From Metaphire vulgaris (lineage: Eukaryota > Annelida > Clitellata > Crassiclitellata > Megascolecidae): a stretch of DNA of 64,000 bases. The stretch spans positions 3,162,001 to 3,226,000 of the forward strand of contig CM030836.1 in assembly GCA_018105865.1 (NCBI GenBank), given 5' to 3'. The position numbers were made by a program, and so were the translations under genes. Position 1 is the stretch's first letter, and every line of letters starts with the position of its first letter. Shown here piece by piece: positions 21,551-32,106 of this stretch. The notes under the pieces are model-generated. The model did not search any database and was not told the DNA's origin. It worked only from the letters and a program-made list of their open reading frames with translations.

Positions 21551-23387
21551 TAGGGCGGGTTGAAAAATGTTTTTGTCACGGAACTGAGGAAATATTTGCA
21601 TTTCCATCTGATTTGAAAGAAAATCACAAAAGAACTACTTTGGAACATGTGGAAGTGCCCCATTTTTAATTAGGAAAGTTTGTACATTACTTGAAAATCA
21701 CAAAAATTTGTATGCCATCAATGAATGATCAATAGACGATCGGCATTTCACAGTTACTCACTCAGTAAGTGTGTATTACAAGAAGTTTTCACAAAAATCT
21801 TTTTTTGACTCAAATAGGTGCATTAGATTTCGAGAATTGACTCGGGCGTGAATAAAACCGTTTCTAGCTTCAAAGCAATGAACTGCTGTTGAATCATCTG
21901 TTACTAGTTTTATGCAACGCTCTACTCCTTGTGTGTGATTCTTGTAATCCAAAGTGAGAGGGACAATTCCTAGCTTGGCAATATCTTCATCTAATACGTC
22001 TTCACTCAACCCTGGCATATCGTGGTCACATGTGGTATTTTCAAAACTAACAAGGAATTTACTGTACTTTCGCAGTGCTGCAATTCATTACACAATGAGG
22101 TCAGAGAAACTTGAGGGTCCATAGGTGGATCCATCCAACCAACGTTTTAAACAGATATCTCAAAGGCAATTAATTCATTTGTATGCAGCATACATATAAA
22201 CCAATTGACTGAATGTTGCAGCATGCAATTGTGTCATTTGCTATGACGAATCCACAAAACAAATCAGCATATCTTGCAAGTGTCTTAATCAGTTCAATCT
22301 GATGGATTACTCCAGCTTTACAGCCTGTGTTATTGTATGTACCATAGCAGCCTACTGCTGAGATACAATTGCCTGCATCTGCATTCTGCATCTCTGTTAT
22401 TAATTTCAGAATACTACTGGCAATGTCAGTACTTCTTCCTGATGAAAGTATAACGTGAGTTAGATAATTGCCACCTGGCTCTTCAACAAGAACATAGTGA
22501 TCTTCAACAATAGTATCACCATACCACTTGCTATTTCTGTTTACTTTGACTAAAGTGGCATTCCATCTCCCATCGACATAAATACCTGTTATGGATTTGT
22601 GTGACTGTCTTACTCTATACCTCGCTGCCAATGTTTCTTTAATTTATGTCTCTCGCAATGTACTTTGTTCTTATCAATTACAAAGCTTTGATCTTCTTTG
22701 CTTACAAGGCCAAAATCGATAAGCACTGTTCGCTTCTTTTGCTAGGTGCAGAAGAGATAATTGCATTTGATTTGACCTTATTTTTTCTGCAAAAGAGTTC
22801 AGCATCGCTATCAGAAAATACCTCACAGTTGCTTTCTTAATCACTCCCTTCACTATCATTGACTTTGTCTTCACCAAGATCTAATATTTATTATCACTAT
22901 CCGATGTTTTCGTTACTCTTTTAGCTTTGTCTTCTTCATTGTGCTTTCGTTGCATCCTTTTTCATAACCGCTTTGTTTTAACAAAAACACCTAGTACATT
23001 GCGAGAGACATAAATTGAAAGGAATTCCTATAACATTACCGAATATAGCATGCCATGTAATGTTTCTTGTTCTCATGTCGAAACCACACTTTCCAACATT
23101 TATAGAATCAATTATCGAACAGTGTACCGTTAAAACAAAGAGGCAATCAAATTACAGTCGAAAGTTAGGTAGATAAAAACATTGTAGGCCAAAATAGCAA
23201 GCAATAACAATTCTGTAACAAATGAGCAATGCTGATAAATACTACAATCTTTAAGGTCAAAAATGGGGCGTTTGCAATAGCACAACTACCATTTTATTAG
23301 TTGTTTCTTTCTTTAGACTTCATTTCACAAATAATTACCAAGTTCCGTAATGAAATTCCAAAATTTTTTATGTTTCGACCCGCCCTA
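21551..23387. mobile_element. 1.84-kb transposon, TIR TAGGGCGGGTYGAAA, TSD atgcccgt
   Basis: The left end TAGGGCGGGTTGAAA and right end TTTCGACCCGCCCTA are inverted with one mismatch. ACGGAACT-type segments mirror each other about 35-45 bp further in. ATGCCCGT is perfectly duplicated at 21543-21550 and 23388-23395. The element carries the minus-strand pseudogene 21776-22640. An 8-bp duplication is shared by hAT and a few other superfamilies; the termini do not begin with CAG. Confidence 0.92.
21776..22640 (-). pseudogene. Putative transposase of unclassified family, broken
   Basis: The minus strand has an N-terminal part (22631-22170) with AARYRVRQSHKSITGIYVDG, NRNSKWYGDTIVEDHYVLVE, EPGGNYLTHVILSSGRSTDI and SAVGCYGTYNNTGCKAGVIH. 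A C-terminal part (22018-21776) has DYKNHTQGVERCIKLVTDDS and FEARNGFIHARVNSRNLM. I recall the same order (a DGR near the start, an EPGxxYLxHV block, a GCxGTxxNTG block, and HTQxVERCxKLVT near the C-terminus) from large dispersed invertebrate proteins of unknown class. The middle is missing or shifted between the two parts. It is a candidate source of the surrounding TAGGGCGGGT termini. Confidence 0.6.
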
Positions 23388-23471
23388 ATGCCCGTAGAAC
23401 ACTTTCAATAGTCACCGGCTTATCTTTCAGGCGGCCAATGCAAGGGCGCTTTGTCCAACCGCAGCCGCGCG

Positions 23472-23972
23472 TTCAATGAGCCTACGTAGAACACTAGCTT
23501 AAGAAATCACTCGTTCAATGAGCCTACGTAGAACACTAGCTTATGGGGCTGCCACACGGCGGTTATAGAACGCACGCTTTCACCCGACGGGCTTTGCTGG
23601 ATGTGTGATAAGCCGTATGCTAATGGTGAGGATCGCACACAACTGCATTGAGCGCACGGCGAGTGTGGGGGGTCGAGTGGTACGCGTTCTTTCACGAGAC
23701 TGCGAAAATTCTGTATCTGGCGTGCATTCAACAAAGTGCATCGGACCCACCAACCAATCAGGCGCGACTTCGGTGACGAGGGCGCCAAACAGTTATAACA
23801 ATCACTCGATATGTAGGCGTGGCCTAATTTCTGCATGAAGGGAACATTTATGCGCCTGACGAAAGCGTGTGAACTTTGTAAACCGGGTGAAAACGTGCGT
23901 TCTATAACCGTCGTGTGGCAGCCCCATTAAGAAATCACTCGTTCAATGAGCCTACGTAGAACACTAGCATAA
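23472..23972. repeat. 42-bp tandem repeat, three units, split by a MITE
   Basis: The unit runs GTTCAATGAGCCTACGTAGA then ACACTAGCTTAAGAAATCACTC. Units start at about 23472, 23514 and 23941. The second is interrupted at TTA by the MITE 23544-23926; the first unit shows the uninterrupted sequence. Confidence 0.93.
23544..23926. mobile_element. 383-bp PIF/Harbinger-like MITE, TSD TTA
   Basis: The ends TGGGGCTGCCACACGGCGG / CGTGTGGCAGCCCCA extend inward as about 40 bp of inverted homology (GGTTATAGAACGCACG). TTA is duplicated (23541-23543, 23927-23929). Comparison with the neighbouring 42-bp unit (GCTTAAGAA) confirms the duplication. The 3-bp TWA site and GGG-rich ends fit PIF/Harbinger. Confidence 0.88.
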
Positions 23973-24099
23973 GGCGAAACAAATAAACTCGTCCGAGGAT
24001 AAGCCGGGCGCAGGACTTGTTCAGCGAAAAGTTGTTGGTAGCCTACGGCTCAAACATGGGGGCTATTAGCTATGCAATTAAATGTTTTAATTAAATTTC

Positions 24100-24650
24100 G
24101 CAAAATCCGCTACAATATGTCATAACACCAGAACTGGAGAGGGATTTAGCCAATGACTTGCAGGGCAAAAACTTCTATTCTCATAGACGAGTCAACGGAT
24201 ATTTCTTCTAAAAAACATGTTTATATGTGTAGCATATTACATTTGCAACGATGGAGCGGTGTTTACTGTTTACTGCATTCTGTGGTTTGATACCAGTTGT
24301 GCAAACAACTGGGGCATTGTTATTTTTCTGCCCTGAAATCTAAAATTGACCAACAGTACGGATTGTCATTAAAGAATTGTGTGTGGTTTGGATGTGATGG
24401 TGCATCTAACATGATAGGATCTAAGAACTTTGTTTGGTCACGCCTTAAAGAGGAATCACCCAACTGTATTCTAATGTCATGTGTTTGTCAAAGTCTTGCC
24501 CTTTGCGTGCAGCTCACTTTCGAAGCAATGCCTTCAAGTTTGGGATGTTTGCGGGCTGAAATTCCCTCCTGCTTTCGCAAGACCTCAATGCGCGTGAGGA
24601 ATTTAAGCAGTTGCTCAAAGTAATGAATGGAGAAGGTGAAAGACTATAAT
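24100..24650 (+). pseudogene. hAT transposase fragment (ZMYM/DUF4371-like)
   Basis: Plus strand, with frame changes: LIDESTDISSKKHVYMCSIL (about 24180-24240), then NCVWFGCDGASNMIGSKNFV, then a CVCQSLALCVQLTFEAMPS-like run and a LGCLRAEIPSCF-like segment, then FKQLLKVMNGEGER (about 24600). The DES-D-S box and the C-DGA-NM-G box correspond to the catalytic-core blocks of hAT-derived DUF4371 proteins. Both flanks are missing, so it is a relic. Confidence 0.8.
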
Positions 24651-24950
24651 AAAGAAATAAATACATAAATAATATAATGTGTGTGTGAATGCGTTAATAA
24701 GCATTATTTACGTAAATTCATGATATGGCATCCAGCGGGGTATTTTGGCATCAAAATTCAGTGCTTTTGGCATCCAGCTAGAAAAATGACTTGGCAAGCC
24801 TGGTTGCTTGTGTCCAATGAATTATTACTTACTAGGCGAGAATGGTAGTAGGCTGTAAATCGTGGGATTATCGCTCAATTAGGTAAAGTCACGTGACTGC
24901 TGTATGTTTGCTTATACAGCAATGCAGTATCGTGATTGAATAGTTTCAAA

Positions 24951-25030
24951 ATGCCATTTTATTGCTCAGCTTTCGGGTGTAAAAACAAGGACGGAAAGGA
25001 GACGAGAGCGAAGGGTATTTCCTTCCACAA
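24951..25030 (+). pseudogene. P-element transposase exon 1: first half of THAP zinc finger
   Basis: ATG at 24951 starts MPFYCSAFGCKNKDGKETRA then KGISFHK. The C-x4-C pair opens the C2CH THAP finger. The exon ends at a GTTAGT donor (25031). The second half of the finger is in the next exon. THAP domains bind the terminal DNA of P elements. Confidence 0.88.
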
Positions 25031-25084
25031 GTTAGTATTAGTGTTGTGCTATTTATTCTTGTTTTTCGTTGATTGAAGCGATGT

Positions 25085-25190
25085 TTTGACCTAGCTCTAA
25101 TGCTATTTGGATGTGGTGCGCCATCGGCTGATGCCCTGGGCAGTATGATAGTGGCGCTATAGAAGTTCATTGATTGATTGATTGATGTTT
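25085..25190 (+). repeat. SINE-like repeat, copy 2, with ATTG tail
   Basis: GGATGTGGTGCGCCATCGGC and AGTGGCGCTATAGAAGTTC are followed by four ATTG units. It is homologous to 20395-20505 and inserted in intron 1 of the P element. Confidence 0.65.
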
Positions 25191-25284
25191 TATCGATAGT
25201 CTGAGACGTTCAGAACCTGCCGGTCAAACGCTGGTGTGTGAGAGAAATGCACCCCCATAAAGCTAGCAGCGACGTTTAATTTTG

Positions 25285-25448
25285 GCGAAAACATTTTCTA
25301 GCGCGATACTTTAGGCCGACGGCCTAAAAGTCACCCCGAATGCATATGCCAGCGAGAATGTAAACTTTATAAAACCATCTCGCTCACCATATGTGCCTCA
25401 GGGGTTTTAAATACGACGAAAGAGACAATCTCCAAGGAAAGATCTATG
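25285..25448. repeat. Dispersed repeat shared with 28058-28240
   Basis: TTTTCTAGCGCGATACTTTA, GAATGCATATGCCAGCGAGA and GTGCCTCAGGGGTTTTAAA all recur near 28058-28175. The match continues past the MITE 25449-25623 to about 25665 (TCAATGCTATATA against CCAATGCTATTTA). Confidence 0.8.
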
Positions 25449-25623
25449 CAGTGTTTTATACAGACCTGTTAGGAGGGGATATTCCCCTCTCACACCTCAA
25501 AATCCCCCCCAAATCCCAGCACTTACACACACTTTGCATAGAACTGTTTCTTTTCCTCTCCAACCAAGTCGACCCCGAAAGCCTCAATTTCTCCCCAAGA
25601 CCTGGAGTCTGGATACAACACTG
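25449..25623. mobile_element. 175-bp hAT-type MITE
   Basis: The ends CAGTGTTTTATACAGACCTG / GGAGTCTGGATACAACACTG are inverted. The flanks GATCTATG and GACCTATG match at 7 of 8. The paralogous repeat at about 28190-28215 lacks it (TTCTATGCCC), giving an empty site. Confidence 0.85.
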
Positions 25624-25689
25624 GACCTATGCCATTCAGATTTTCGTCAATGCTATATATACCCGCTAGATAGTATAAGAACGCTTGGT

Positions 25690-25925
25690 GGTAGGGGTAA
25701 AGACGAGCGGCGTAAGGTATCACTACGCATATCAGTATTTGTTAGGGTTAGGGTTTTGGTAGGGTTTTAAGGTTAGTGTTTAGGGTTAGGGTTAGAGTTA
25801 GAGTTAAAGTTAATCCTAACCATAACCCTGACCCTAACCCTGACTCTAACCCTAACCCTTTCAACGGAATTTCTATCAGTGTTTACGGACTACTTTCAGT
25901 TACGCCGCTCGTCTTTACCCCTACC
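25690..25925. mobile_element. 236-bp palindromic MITE with telomere-like core, TSD cgcttggt
   Basis: The 26-bp termini begin GGTAGGGGTAAAGACGAGCG and are perfect inverses. CGCTTGGT is perfectly duplicated at 25682-25689 and 25926-25933. The centre is a head-to-head run of TTAGGG-like units (25741-25803) then CCCTAA-like units (25814-25860). The ends differ from the CAG type, but the 8-bp duplication is the same length. Confidence 0.93.
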
Positions 25926-26009
25926 CGCTTGGTACCCAGGCTACACTGAGCATCCTATTTACGGAAGCTGGAGGTACCCAGACTAGCACTGAGCATCCTA
26001 TTTACGGCA

Positions 26010-26859
26010 AGCTGGATTCATGTAGTTTTGGCACTGTTACCTGCACTACTTAACTGTCAATATACTGTACGAATGAATGTTACATTACTCACATATGACG
26101 TTAAAGCAGCGTACATTCCACCTGATGCATGAATACTTTAACCTATGTTAGAATGGTGGGATTGCCTATAGAATGCCAATACGTCTGCTTTTAAACTATC
26201 ATGACAATGCATGCAATAGCTATATAGCTAGCTTTGTGTTTGCCTGTGCACTTCAATGGTGATGTGCTTATAAAATATATCACTTACAGTGTCTTCAACT
26301 AGCATAGTTTTATTTGTTAATAGATTTATCACTATTAAACCGTGTTTTTGTAAGAACAGACTGCACTGTAGGCCAGAACTATGTGCATGCATATTCTCAT
26401 TATTATGTAATTTGTCTGTGCTTGCTTGCTTACTTGGTGTATATTTTTTAAAATTTATCTTAATTTGTTAAATGAAACTATGCAATTAGTGTTTAATTGT
26501 GTACTACAATAGTAGTGTGTCGGTAGCAAGTCTGTGTGTGCAGGCTGGCTCACACTTTTCATACGGTATCGTCACTGCTTTTATGTGGCTTGCAAAGACT
26601 TAAACTTTCATATATCTCTAATACATTTGGTATGGTTATCGAAAGTGAACTGATTAAAAACTGGCACAAAAATATCGTCATTGGTGCCTAAAGGCATTGC
26701 TTGGTGTATCGTGTGTGCTTATCTATGCTTTTCAATACTTTCTTCCAGCATGTTTATGCCAAAAAATTAATTTATTCTTGAATGTGAAATTTTTCATAAG
26801 GTGACATTTGTCTTTTTTATAGTGGTTATTTGCATTACAAAAATTGTTCATTATTACAG
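26010..26859. other. P-element intron 1, no feature recognised
   Basis: AT-rich intron sequence after the nested MITEs. A 45-bp partial direct repeat (CACTGAGCATCCTATTTACGG twice) lies just upstream at 25940-26010. Nothing else is supportable. Confidence 0.4.
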
Positions 26860-27786
26860 GTTTCCATCCGACAAGCAACGGTGACCGATGGGCAGTTCGC
26901 TTACGCCCGACAAGGTGAATCAACTGGCAGTTTGTGGAAGCCTGGCAATCGGGCTGTTGTGTGCTCTGAACACTTTCTTCCAAGCGATTTCTTCTGGCAG
27001 TGGGGCAGAAAATTGATAAACCAGATGCTGAACCAACTGTCTTCTCTTCGCTAAAGCTGTTAAAAGGCTAAAGGTTCATGCTGATAGAAGTTTTCCGACT
27101 GCAACAAATGAAGAAGTGGTGAGCCAAGGTCATAGTTCAAAGGAGATGGACCCATGTTGCCAGAAGTCTGTGTAACTGCTGGTGCTACTGCTCTGGTTAC
27201 TGCAAGTGTTACATTGCCTGATCACGAATACTGCATAAACCAAAGTCCGAGAAAGTTGGCAGGAACAGTACGTTCTCTTTTGCAACGACTGCACGACAGA
27301 ACTGCTACTTTGCGTAAATGCACAACGCCGTGAATGCAGACTTAGAGGTAAAGTTGCCGATTTGCTGAAAAGAATGAAGAGCATGCAGCTGTTGACTTCA
27401 AGGCTGAAGACTTGTTAGAAGTGTATAAAGACATGCCTCTGAACCTACTGTCAGGCAAAATTGGCAGGCAATTTGGTAATGAACAGAAACAGTTTGCTCT
27501 GACACTACATTATTACAGCCCTGCTGCATACCAGTTTGTTCGACGTCGCTTGCGTCTTTTGCCATGCCCTCGCATCGATTCGTAGCTGGCTGTCATCATT
27601 TGATGGGAGTCCAGGACTTACTATGCAGTCGTTTGATACCATCGCAGCAAAGAACAGAAATTGTAATGCAACGCAATCAATTTACAAGTTATGTGCTCTG
27701 CATGTGGATGAAATGGAGATAAAAAAGCAACTGGATTTCGACAGAACGTGTGGCAAAAGTGTACGGGCTTCACTGACATTGATCTG
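26860..27786 (+). pseudogene. P-element transposase exon 2: rest of THAP, N-terminal transposase
   Basis: The acceptor TTATTACAG ends at 26859. The exon starts FPSDKQR, hits a TGA, and resumes one frame over with DRWAVRLRPTR and KPGNRAVVCSEHFLPSDFF (the C and H of the finger and the closing THAP residues). Downstream pieces include a LLKRMKSMQLL-type helical region, HYYSPAAYQFV (about 27508), FDGSPGLTMQSFDTIAAKN and LCALHVDEMEIKKQLDFD with the first catalytic-type aspartate block. After another shift it ends QKCTGFTDIDL at a GTTAGT donor (27787). The order matches THAP9/P transposase. At least three disabling changes are present. Confidence 0.82.
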
Positions 27787-28205
27787 GTTAGTGATAATTT
27801 CATGTGTTTAAACATTTACACACTGGCATACCTGTGCTTATTTTACAGACCTAAACAAAGAGTATGCTTATTCTTATTCAGTGGCATTCCTAGGGGTGCG
27901 AACCACACCGGTGGCATTTTTTCAAATTGTAACATTAATTTGCTAATGCAGATAATGACAGCCAATAGGATGTCGGTTAAAAATTATCAATAAGCCACGT
28001 GATCGGCTAGGCTTATGCGTATTAAAAACATGGAAGGTAATGTACAAATAATAACATTTTCTAGCGCGATATTTTAGGCCAATGGCCTAAAGTCACCCGA
28101 ATGCACATGCCAGCGAGAATGTGAACGTTAGAAATCCATCTCGCTGACCTTGTGTGCCTCAGGGGTTTTAAAATACGACGAAAGAAGCAAGGAACGTTCT
28201 ATGCC

Positions 28206-28546
28206 CTTTAGATATTCGCCAATGCTATTTAACTAAAGGGTATCCTTCTTAAATTTTTATTTAACTTTTTTAAATTTCTACCTTCATCTACGCTGACCGT
28301 TAGCCTAGATGATTACACAACAACGATATTGAGTCAATATCTCTTGTGCATTCAAAGTGTTCGCCATTTAGATATTTGCCAATGCTATTTAACTAAAGGG
28401 GTATCCTTCTTAAATTTTTATTTAACTTTTTAAATTTCTACCTTCATCTACGCTGACCGTTAGCCTAGATGATTACACAACAACGATATTGAGTCAATAT
28501 CTCTTGTGCATTCAAAGTGTTCGCCATTTAGATATTTGCCAATGAT
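28206..28546. repeat. 160-bp tandem duplication
   Basis: GATATT(C/T)GCCAATGCTATTT recurs at 28211 and 28371 and partly at 28531, a period of 160 bp, with only a few differences. The similarity indicates a recent duplication. Confidence 0.93.
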
Positions 28547-28614
28547 TTTTAATAGCCTACACTATATAAGGCTTTGATTTTGTTCATCTTTGTTGCAGAC
28601 TTTTTCGCATCATC

Positions 28615-28616
<2 letters not shown>

Positions 28617-28685
<69 letters not shown>
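28617..28685. repeat. (CT)n microsatellite
   Basis: An uninterrupted CT run of about 69 bp. Confidence 0.97.
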
Positions 28686-28688
<3 letters not shown>

Positions 28689-28979
28689 CACTGTTTGCCT
28701 TATTAATATGCATGAGCCTAGTCATGATTTCTTAAACAACATCCTATTGGCTGTCATTAGAAAAATGCCACCGGGTGACACCCAGTAGAGGGGTGACACC
28801 AAACTAAGAATTTTTTTGCTTGTCACTCACCAACGTTTTTCATCTCCAGAATGACGATAACCGTTTTTGCTTGTCACTGCATTTCAGAAGGGAGATAATT
28901 TTTTTGCTTGTCACCACATTTCCGACCGGTGACACCAAGCCTAGGAACACCACTGTTGTTATTGTTCTGTCAAATTGTA

Positions 28980-29019
<40 letters not shown>

Positions 29020-29020
29020 C

Positions 29021-29063
<43 letters not shown>

Positions 29064-29135
29064 CTTGACAATTTCTTAGCGCAGTAACATAGCTAGGTGG
29101 CTAAAGTCAAAGGCGCTGTACAGGAACTAAACGTT
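28980..29135 (-). mobile_element. (ATCT)n and (ATT)n next to a truncated LINE 3' end
   Basis: Ten ATCT units (28980-29019) and about thirteen ATT units (29022-29060) are followed by TTGACAATTTCTTAGCGCAG and GGCTAAAGTCAAAGGCGCTG. On the minus strand this is the CR1-like LINE 3' UTR with an AAT tail. Confidence 0.75.
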
Positions 29136-29480
29136 AAACAAATCGTCTATCTCTGTCATCTTTGACTGTGTCCAGCCTTTGATTCAAGTGATTTGTTTTG
29201 TACAAGTTAGCTTTTAGGCATCAAGCATAAGAGAATGTGTGTAGAATCCTAAACTGTAATTAACTTCTTTTGCCAGTTGCAAATTGGCTGTTACAACTTA
29301 CAATGATACATTAAACATTGAACACATGTTGCATTCAAGTTAGGTAGCCACAGTAATTTTTTCTGTCACTTTAAACTGTTAAATAGTTAAGCATCATGGA
29401 GTAATAAAAAATTTTCAATGCCTTTTTCTGCTGTTCCACATCAAACTCAAGACAATTTCTGAATGTTCTCATATGTTCAG

Positions 29481-30940
29481 GACCGCTTGACGATGATCAG
29501 CAACCTCAAGCGACAAAGGTTCTCATGGTTTTAGCGGTTGGCATAAATGGTCACTGGCGTCTGCCATTGGCATACTGTTTGACTGATGGAACAAATGCAG
29601 AGTTGCAAGAAACGTTACTGCGGTCAGTCATTTGCAAATTGTGGGATTGTGGCTGTTTAGCTATATCAGTTACAATGGATGGATTGGCAGCTAATCAAAA
29701 AACCTTCAAAAATCTTGGAGCGTGTTTGGATCCTGGTAAACTTGTCAGCATTTTCCCACATCCACATCCAGACTGCTGCGAATTAAAGGTTGCTGCGATT
29801 TTCGATGCCTGCCATATGATGAAGTTAGCACGTAACTGTTTAAATGAATATCAAATATTAACTATTCCAGGAACTGGTAAAGTAAAATGGCAGCATATTG
29901 AGTTATTGCACAAGAAGCAAGTTTCGGAAGGGCTTAATCTAGCCAACAAGCTGTCAAAATCACATTTAGAGTTTAAAACACAGAGCATGAAGGTGAAATT
30001 GGCTGTGCAGGTAATTTCAGCATCATGTGCAAAGGCAATGGAATTTCTGAGAAAAGTAATGTTGAGGAATTTCAAGACTCTTTAGCAACAGAATTATTTC
30101 TTCTAAGACTTGACAGATTGTTCGACTACTTGAACTGCCGTTCACCAATTGGCAAAGGTTTTTCAAATCACCAATCAACATCAGAAATGCTGTGATGAGA
30201 ATGGCTTTTTTGCGAGAGACGAAGGAGTTTTTGCTCAAGTTGCAAGACTCTACAGGCGTACCTGTGGTGCAAACAAGACGTCGTATGTTTGTGATAGGTC
30301 TTTGTATCACAATTGACAGCATCATCTACCTCATCGAGAAGCTATTGCTGGCTGATGGACTTAATGGTGTTAAGTTGCAATTCTTGCTCTCCTATAAGCA
30401 GTCTCAAGATCACATTGAGATTATGTTTGGGACAATTAGGAGACGTGGCGGTTGGTCTAACAATCCAACAGCGCTTCAGTTCAGAGCTTGTTATCGTGGT
30501 ATCTTAAGTCACGTTGGCGTTGTTCCTTCTGAAAGTAGCAATTGTACAGTTGATGCAACAGATGATATCTTGCTGGATCAGACCGATGTGAAGAGCAGTC
30601 AGGAAGAAGATATGTTTATCAATTCTGATCTTTTTTATGACGATCATTTGTATGCCAGCTTACTGCCAGTACTATCAAAATACGTTGAAAATGTGTGTAG
30701 CTACATTGCGGCTTTTGTCGACGTCGTCTGGTACCAAAGCTGAAATGTAGCAAATGTAGAGAACTACTAGTTGACGCGAATAATTTATCTACTTCCAGCT
30801 GTTCCTTCATTCAACTGAGAAATAATGGTGGACTGATAGTTCCGTCGACTGGTGTAATTCGAATTGTCCACGTAGCAGAACAACATTTACGCAGCATGAT
30901 ACCACCAGGAAAAAGCAGTCAATGCAATTTCACAGTTGGG
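29481..30940 (+). pseudogene. P-element transposase exon 3: catalytic core and C-terminus
   Basis: The acceptor ATATGTTCAG ends at 29480. The reading starts LDDDQQPQATKVLMVLAVGI and continues NGHWRLPLAYCLTDGTNAEL, ISVTMDGLAANQKTF and FDACHMMKLARN. After frameshifts near 30060 and 30155 it resumes with LLSYKQSQDHIEIMFGTIRR and RGGWSNNPTALQFRACYRG, the signature block of P/THAP9 transposases. After a further shift near 30730 a C-terminal cysteine-containing tail reads PKLKCSKCRELLVDA then RNNGGLIVPSTGV. It is interrupted and non-functional; intron 2 (27787-29480) contains the 27879-28955 element. Confidence 0.88.
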
Positions 30941-31189
30941 GTGTCAGTTGGAAATTGCAGTTATAAAAGACATTGATTGCTGCAGTGTCTTTGGACCCAC
31001 AACAACCAGTCATATGAACAATACAGTTGTTGGCATTGACAATCATATATCAAGTTTAATTCGTCAGATAGTCAGATTTTATTTAGATATCAGAAAGTTT
31101 CATATTGTGAGAAATTTGAACATTCAACAGAAAGGCACCATCGTTCGTCAGTCAATGACCAAACTAGTGTTATTCAGAAACCAATAGCA

Positions 31190-31950
31190 AATAATAACTT
31201 TGTGGTATTGACCTGCTTTGATTTATTGACATTTGTGTTTTGTTGTTCAGGGTTTTGCATATTACAGCTGGTTACATCATCTTATTCTGTTAAGTGACCA
31301 ATTAAGTAAAAGTGTTGTTCTATATAATTGCATTGTTTTGATCTGATCCTTAGCACTTGCATATACGCTTATGCAAGTACAGTATCACCATACTGTCCAT
31401 ACAGGTGGATGCTCGTCTGTATTTCATGACAATCACTCTTTTAAAGTGCATATGCAAAGCTTTGTGTCAGAATTTTAGGCTTATAATTACAGTAGAACTT
31501 AGCATAAAGCTTTGTGTCAGAATTTTAGGCTTATAACTACAGTAGAACTTAGCATAAAGCTTTGTGTCAGAATTTTAGGCTTATAATTACAGTAGAACTT
31601 AGCATACAAAATTTTGCCTTGGTTGAATTAATAGAAGCGGCAGAATGTATTTGAATTGTGGAATTGTGGGCACCTAGATGTTGTTTTGGAAATAATCTAC
31701 TCACCTCTGGCTTAAGTTTGAATTTTATGGGTGTCCATGTTTTCTTGAGATGTGGTTTGAGATGCGATATTTTGGCCACATCTTTTAATTAAATGATGAT
31801 GTTTGCGTATTTTTATTATGCAACTGTGCAGAAGTATTCGTGGCTTAGAATTTGCTTTTGAAATTTTAGTGTTTTGTATTGACCCAACTGAAACTGACAA
31901 AACTTCTAATGCACAGCTTTAAAAGTTCTGTAATTGGATTGAATTCTTGG
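31190..31950. repeat. P-element 3' region with a 50-bp x 3 tandem repeat at 31454-31606
   Basis: AAAGCTTTGTGTCAGAATTT begins at 31456, 31506 and 31556, period 50 bp, near identical. The rest of this interval has no coding signal. Confidence 0.9.
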
Positions 31951-32106
31951 CAGTGGCTATTCTAGACATTGGGGAGTTTAAAATTGTTGTGGGTAACAGA
32001 CATTGGGAGGTCATACTACTTGTTTAAATGTCAAAAAAATTGGGTGAATATTTCAAACTTTTGGGAGAAGTTCCCCCCCTCCAGAGAAGACCTGGAATAA
32101 ACACTG
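31951..32106. mobile_element. 156-bp hAT-type MITE
   Basis: The ends CAGTGGCTATTCTAGAC / CTGGAATAAACACTG are inverted. The flanks ATTCTTGG and ATCCTTTG match at 6 of 8. It resembles the termini of 25449-25623. Confidence 0.65.

Larger units (their letters stand above)
27879..28955. mobile_element. 1.08-kb hAT-type element with long inverted arms, in P intron 2
   Basis: The ends CAGTGGCATTCCTAGG / CCTAGGAACACCACTG are inverted. The flanks TTCTTATT (27871-27878) and TTGTTATT (28956-28963) match at 7 of 8. The inverted homology continues inward (AATGACAGCCAATAGGATG on the left, CATCCTATTGGCTGTCATT on the right). The middle has the 25285-type repeat, a 160-bp tandem duplication (28206-28546) and a 69-bp (CT)n. 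TTTTTTTGCTTGTCAC motifs occur three times near the right end. Confidence 0.87.

Noticed and set aside
21322..21669. 115-residue plus-strand frame
   Set aside because: It spans the end of the piggyBac-like element and the start of the TAGGGCGGGT element; no family resemblance.
28206..28546. CRISPR-like direct repeats
   Set aside because: Long 160-bp tandem duplication without spacers in a eukaryotic intronic setting; the 42-bp, 50-bp and 33-bp repeats elsewhere are also plain tandem repeats.
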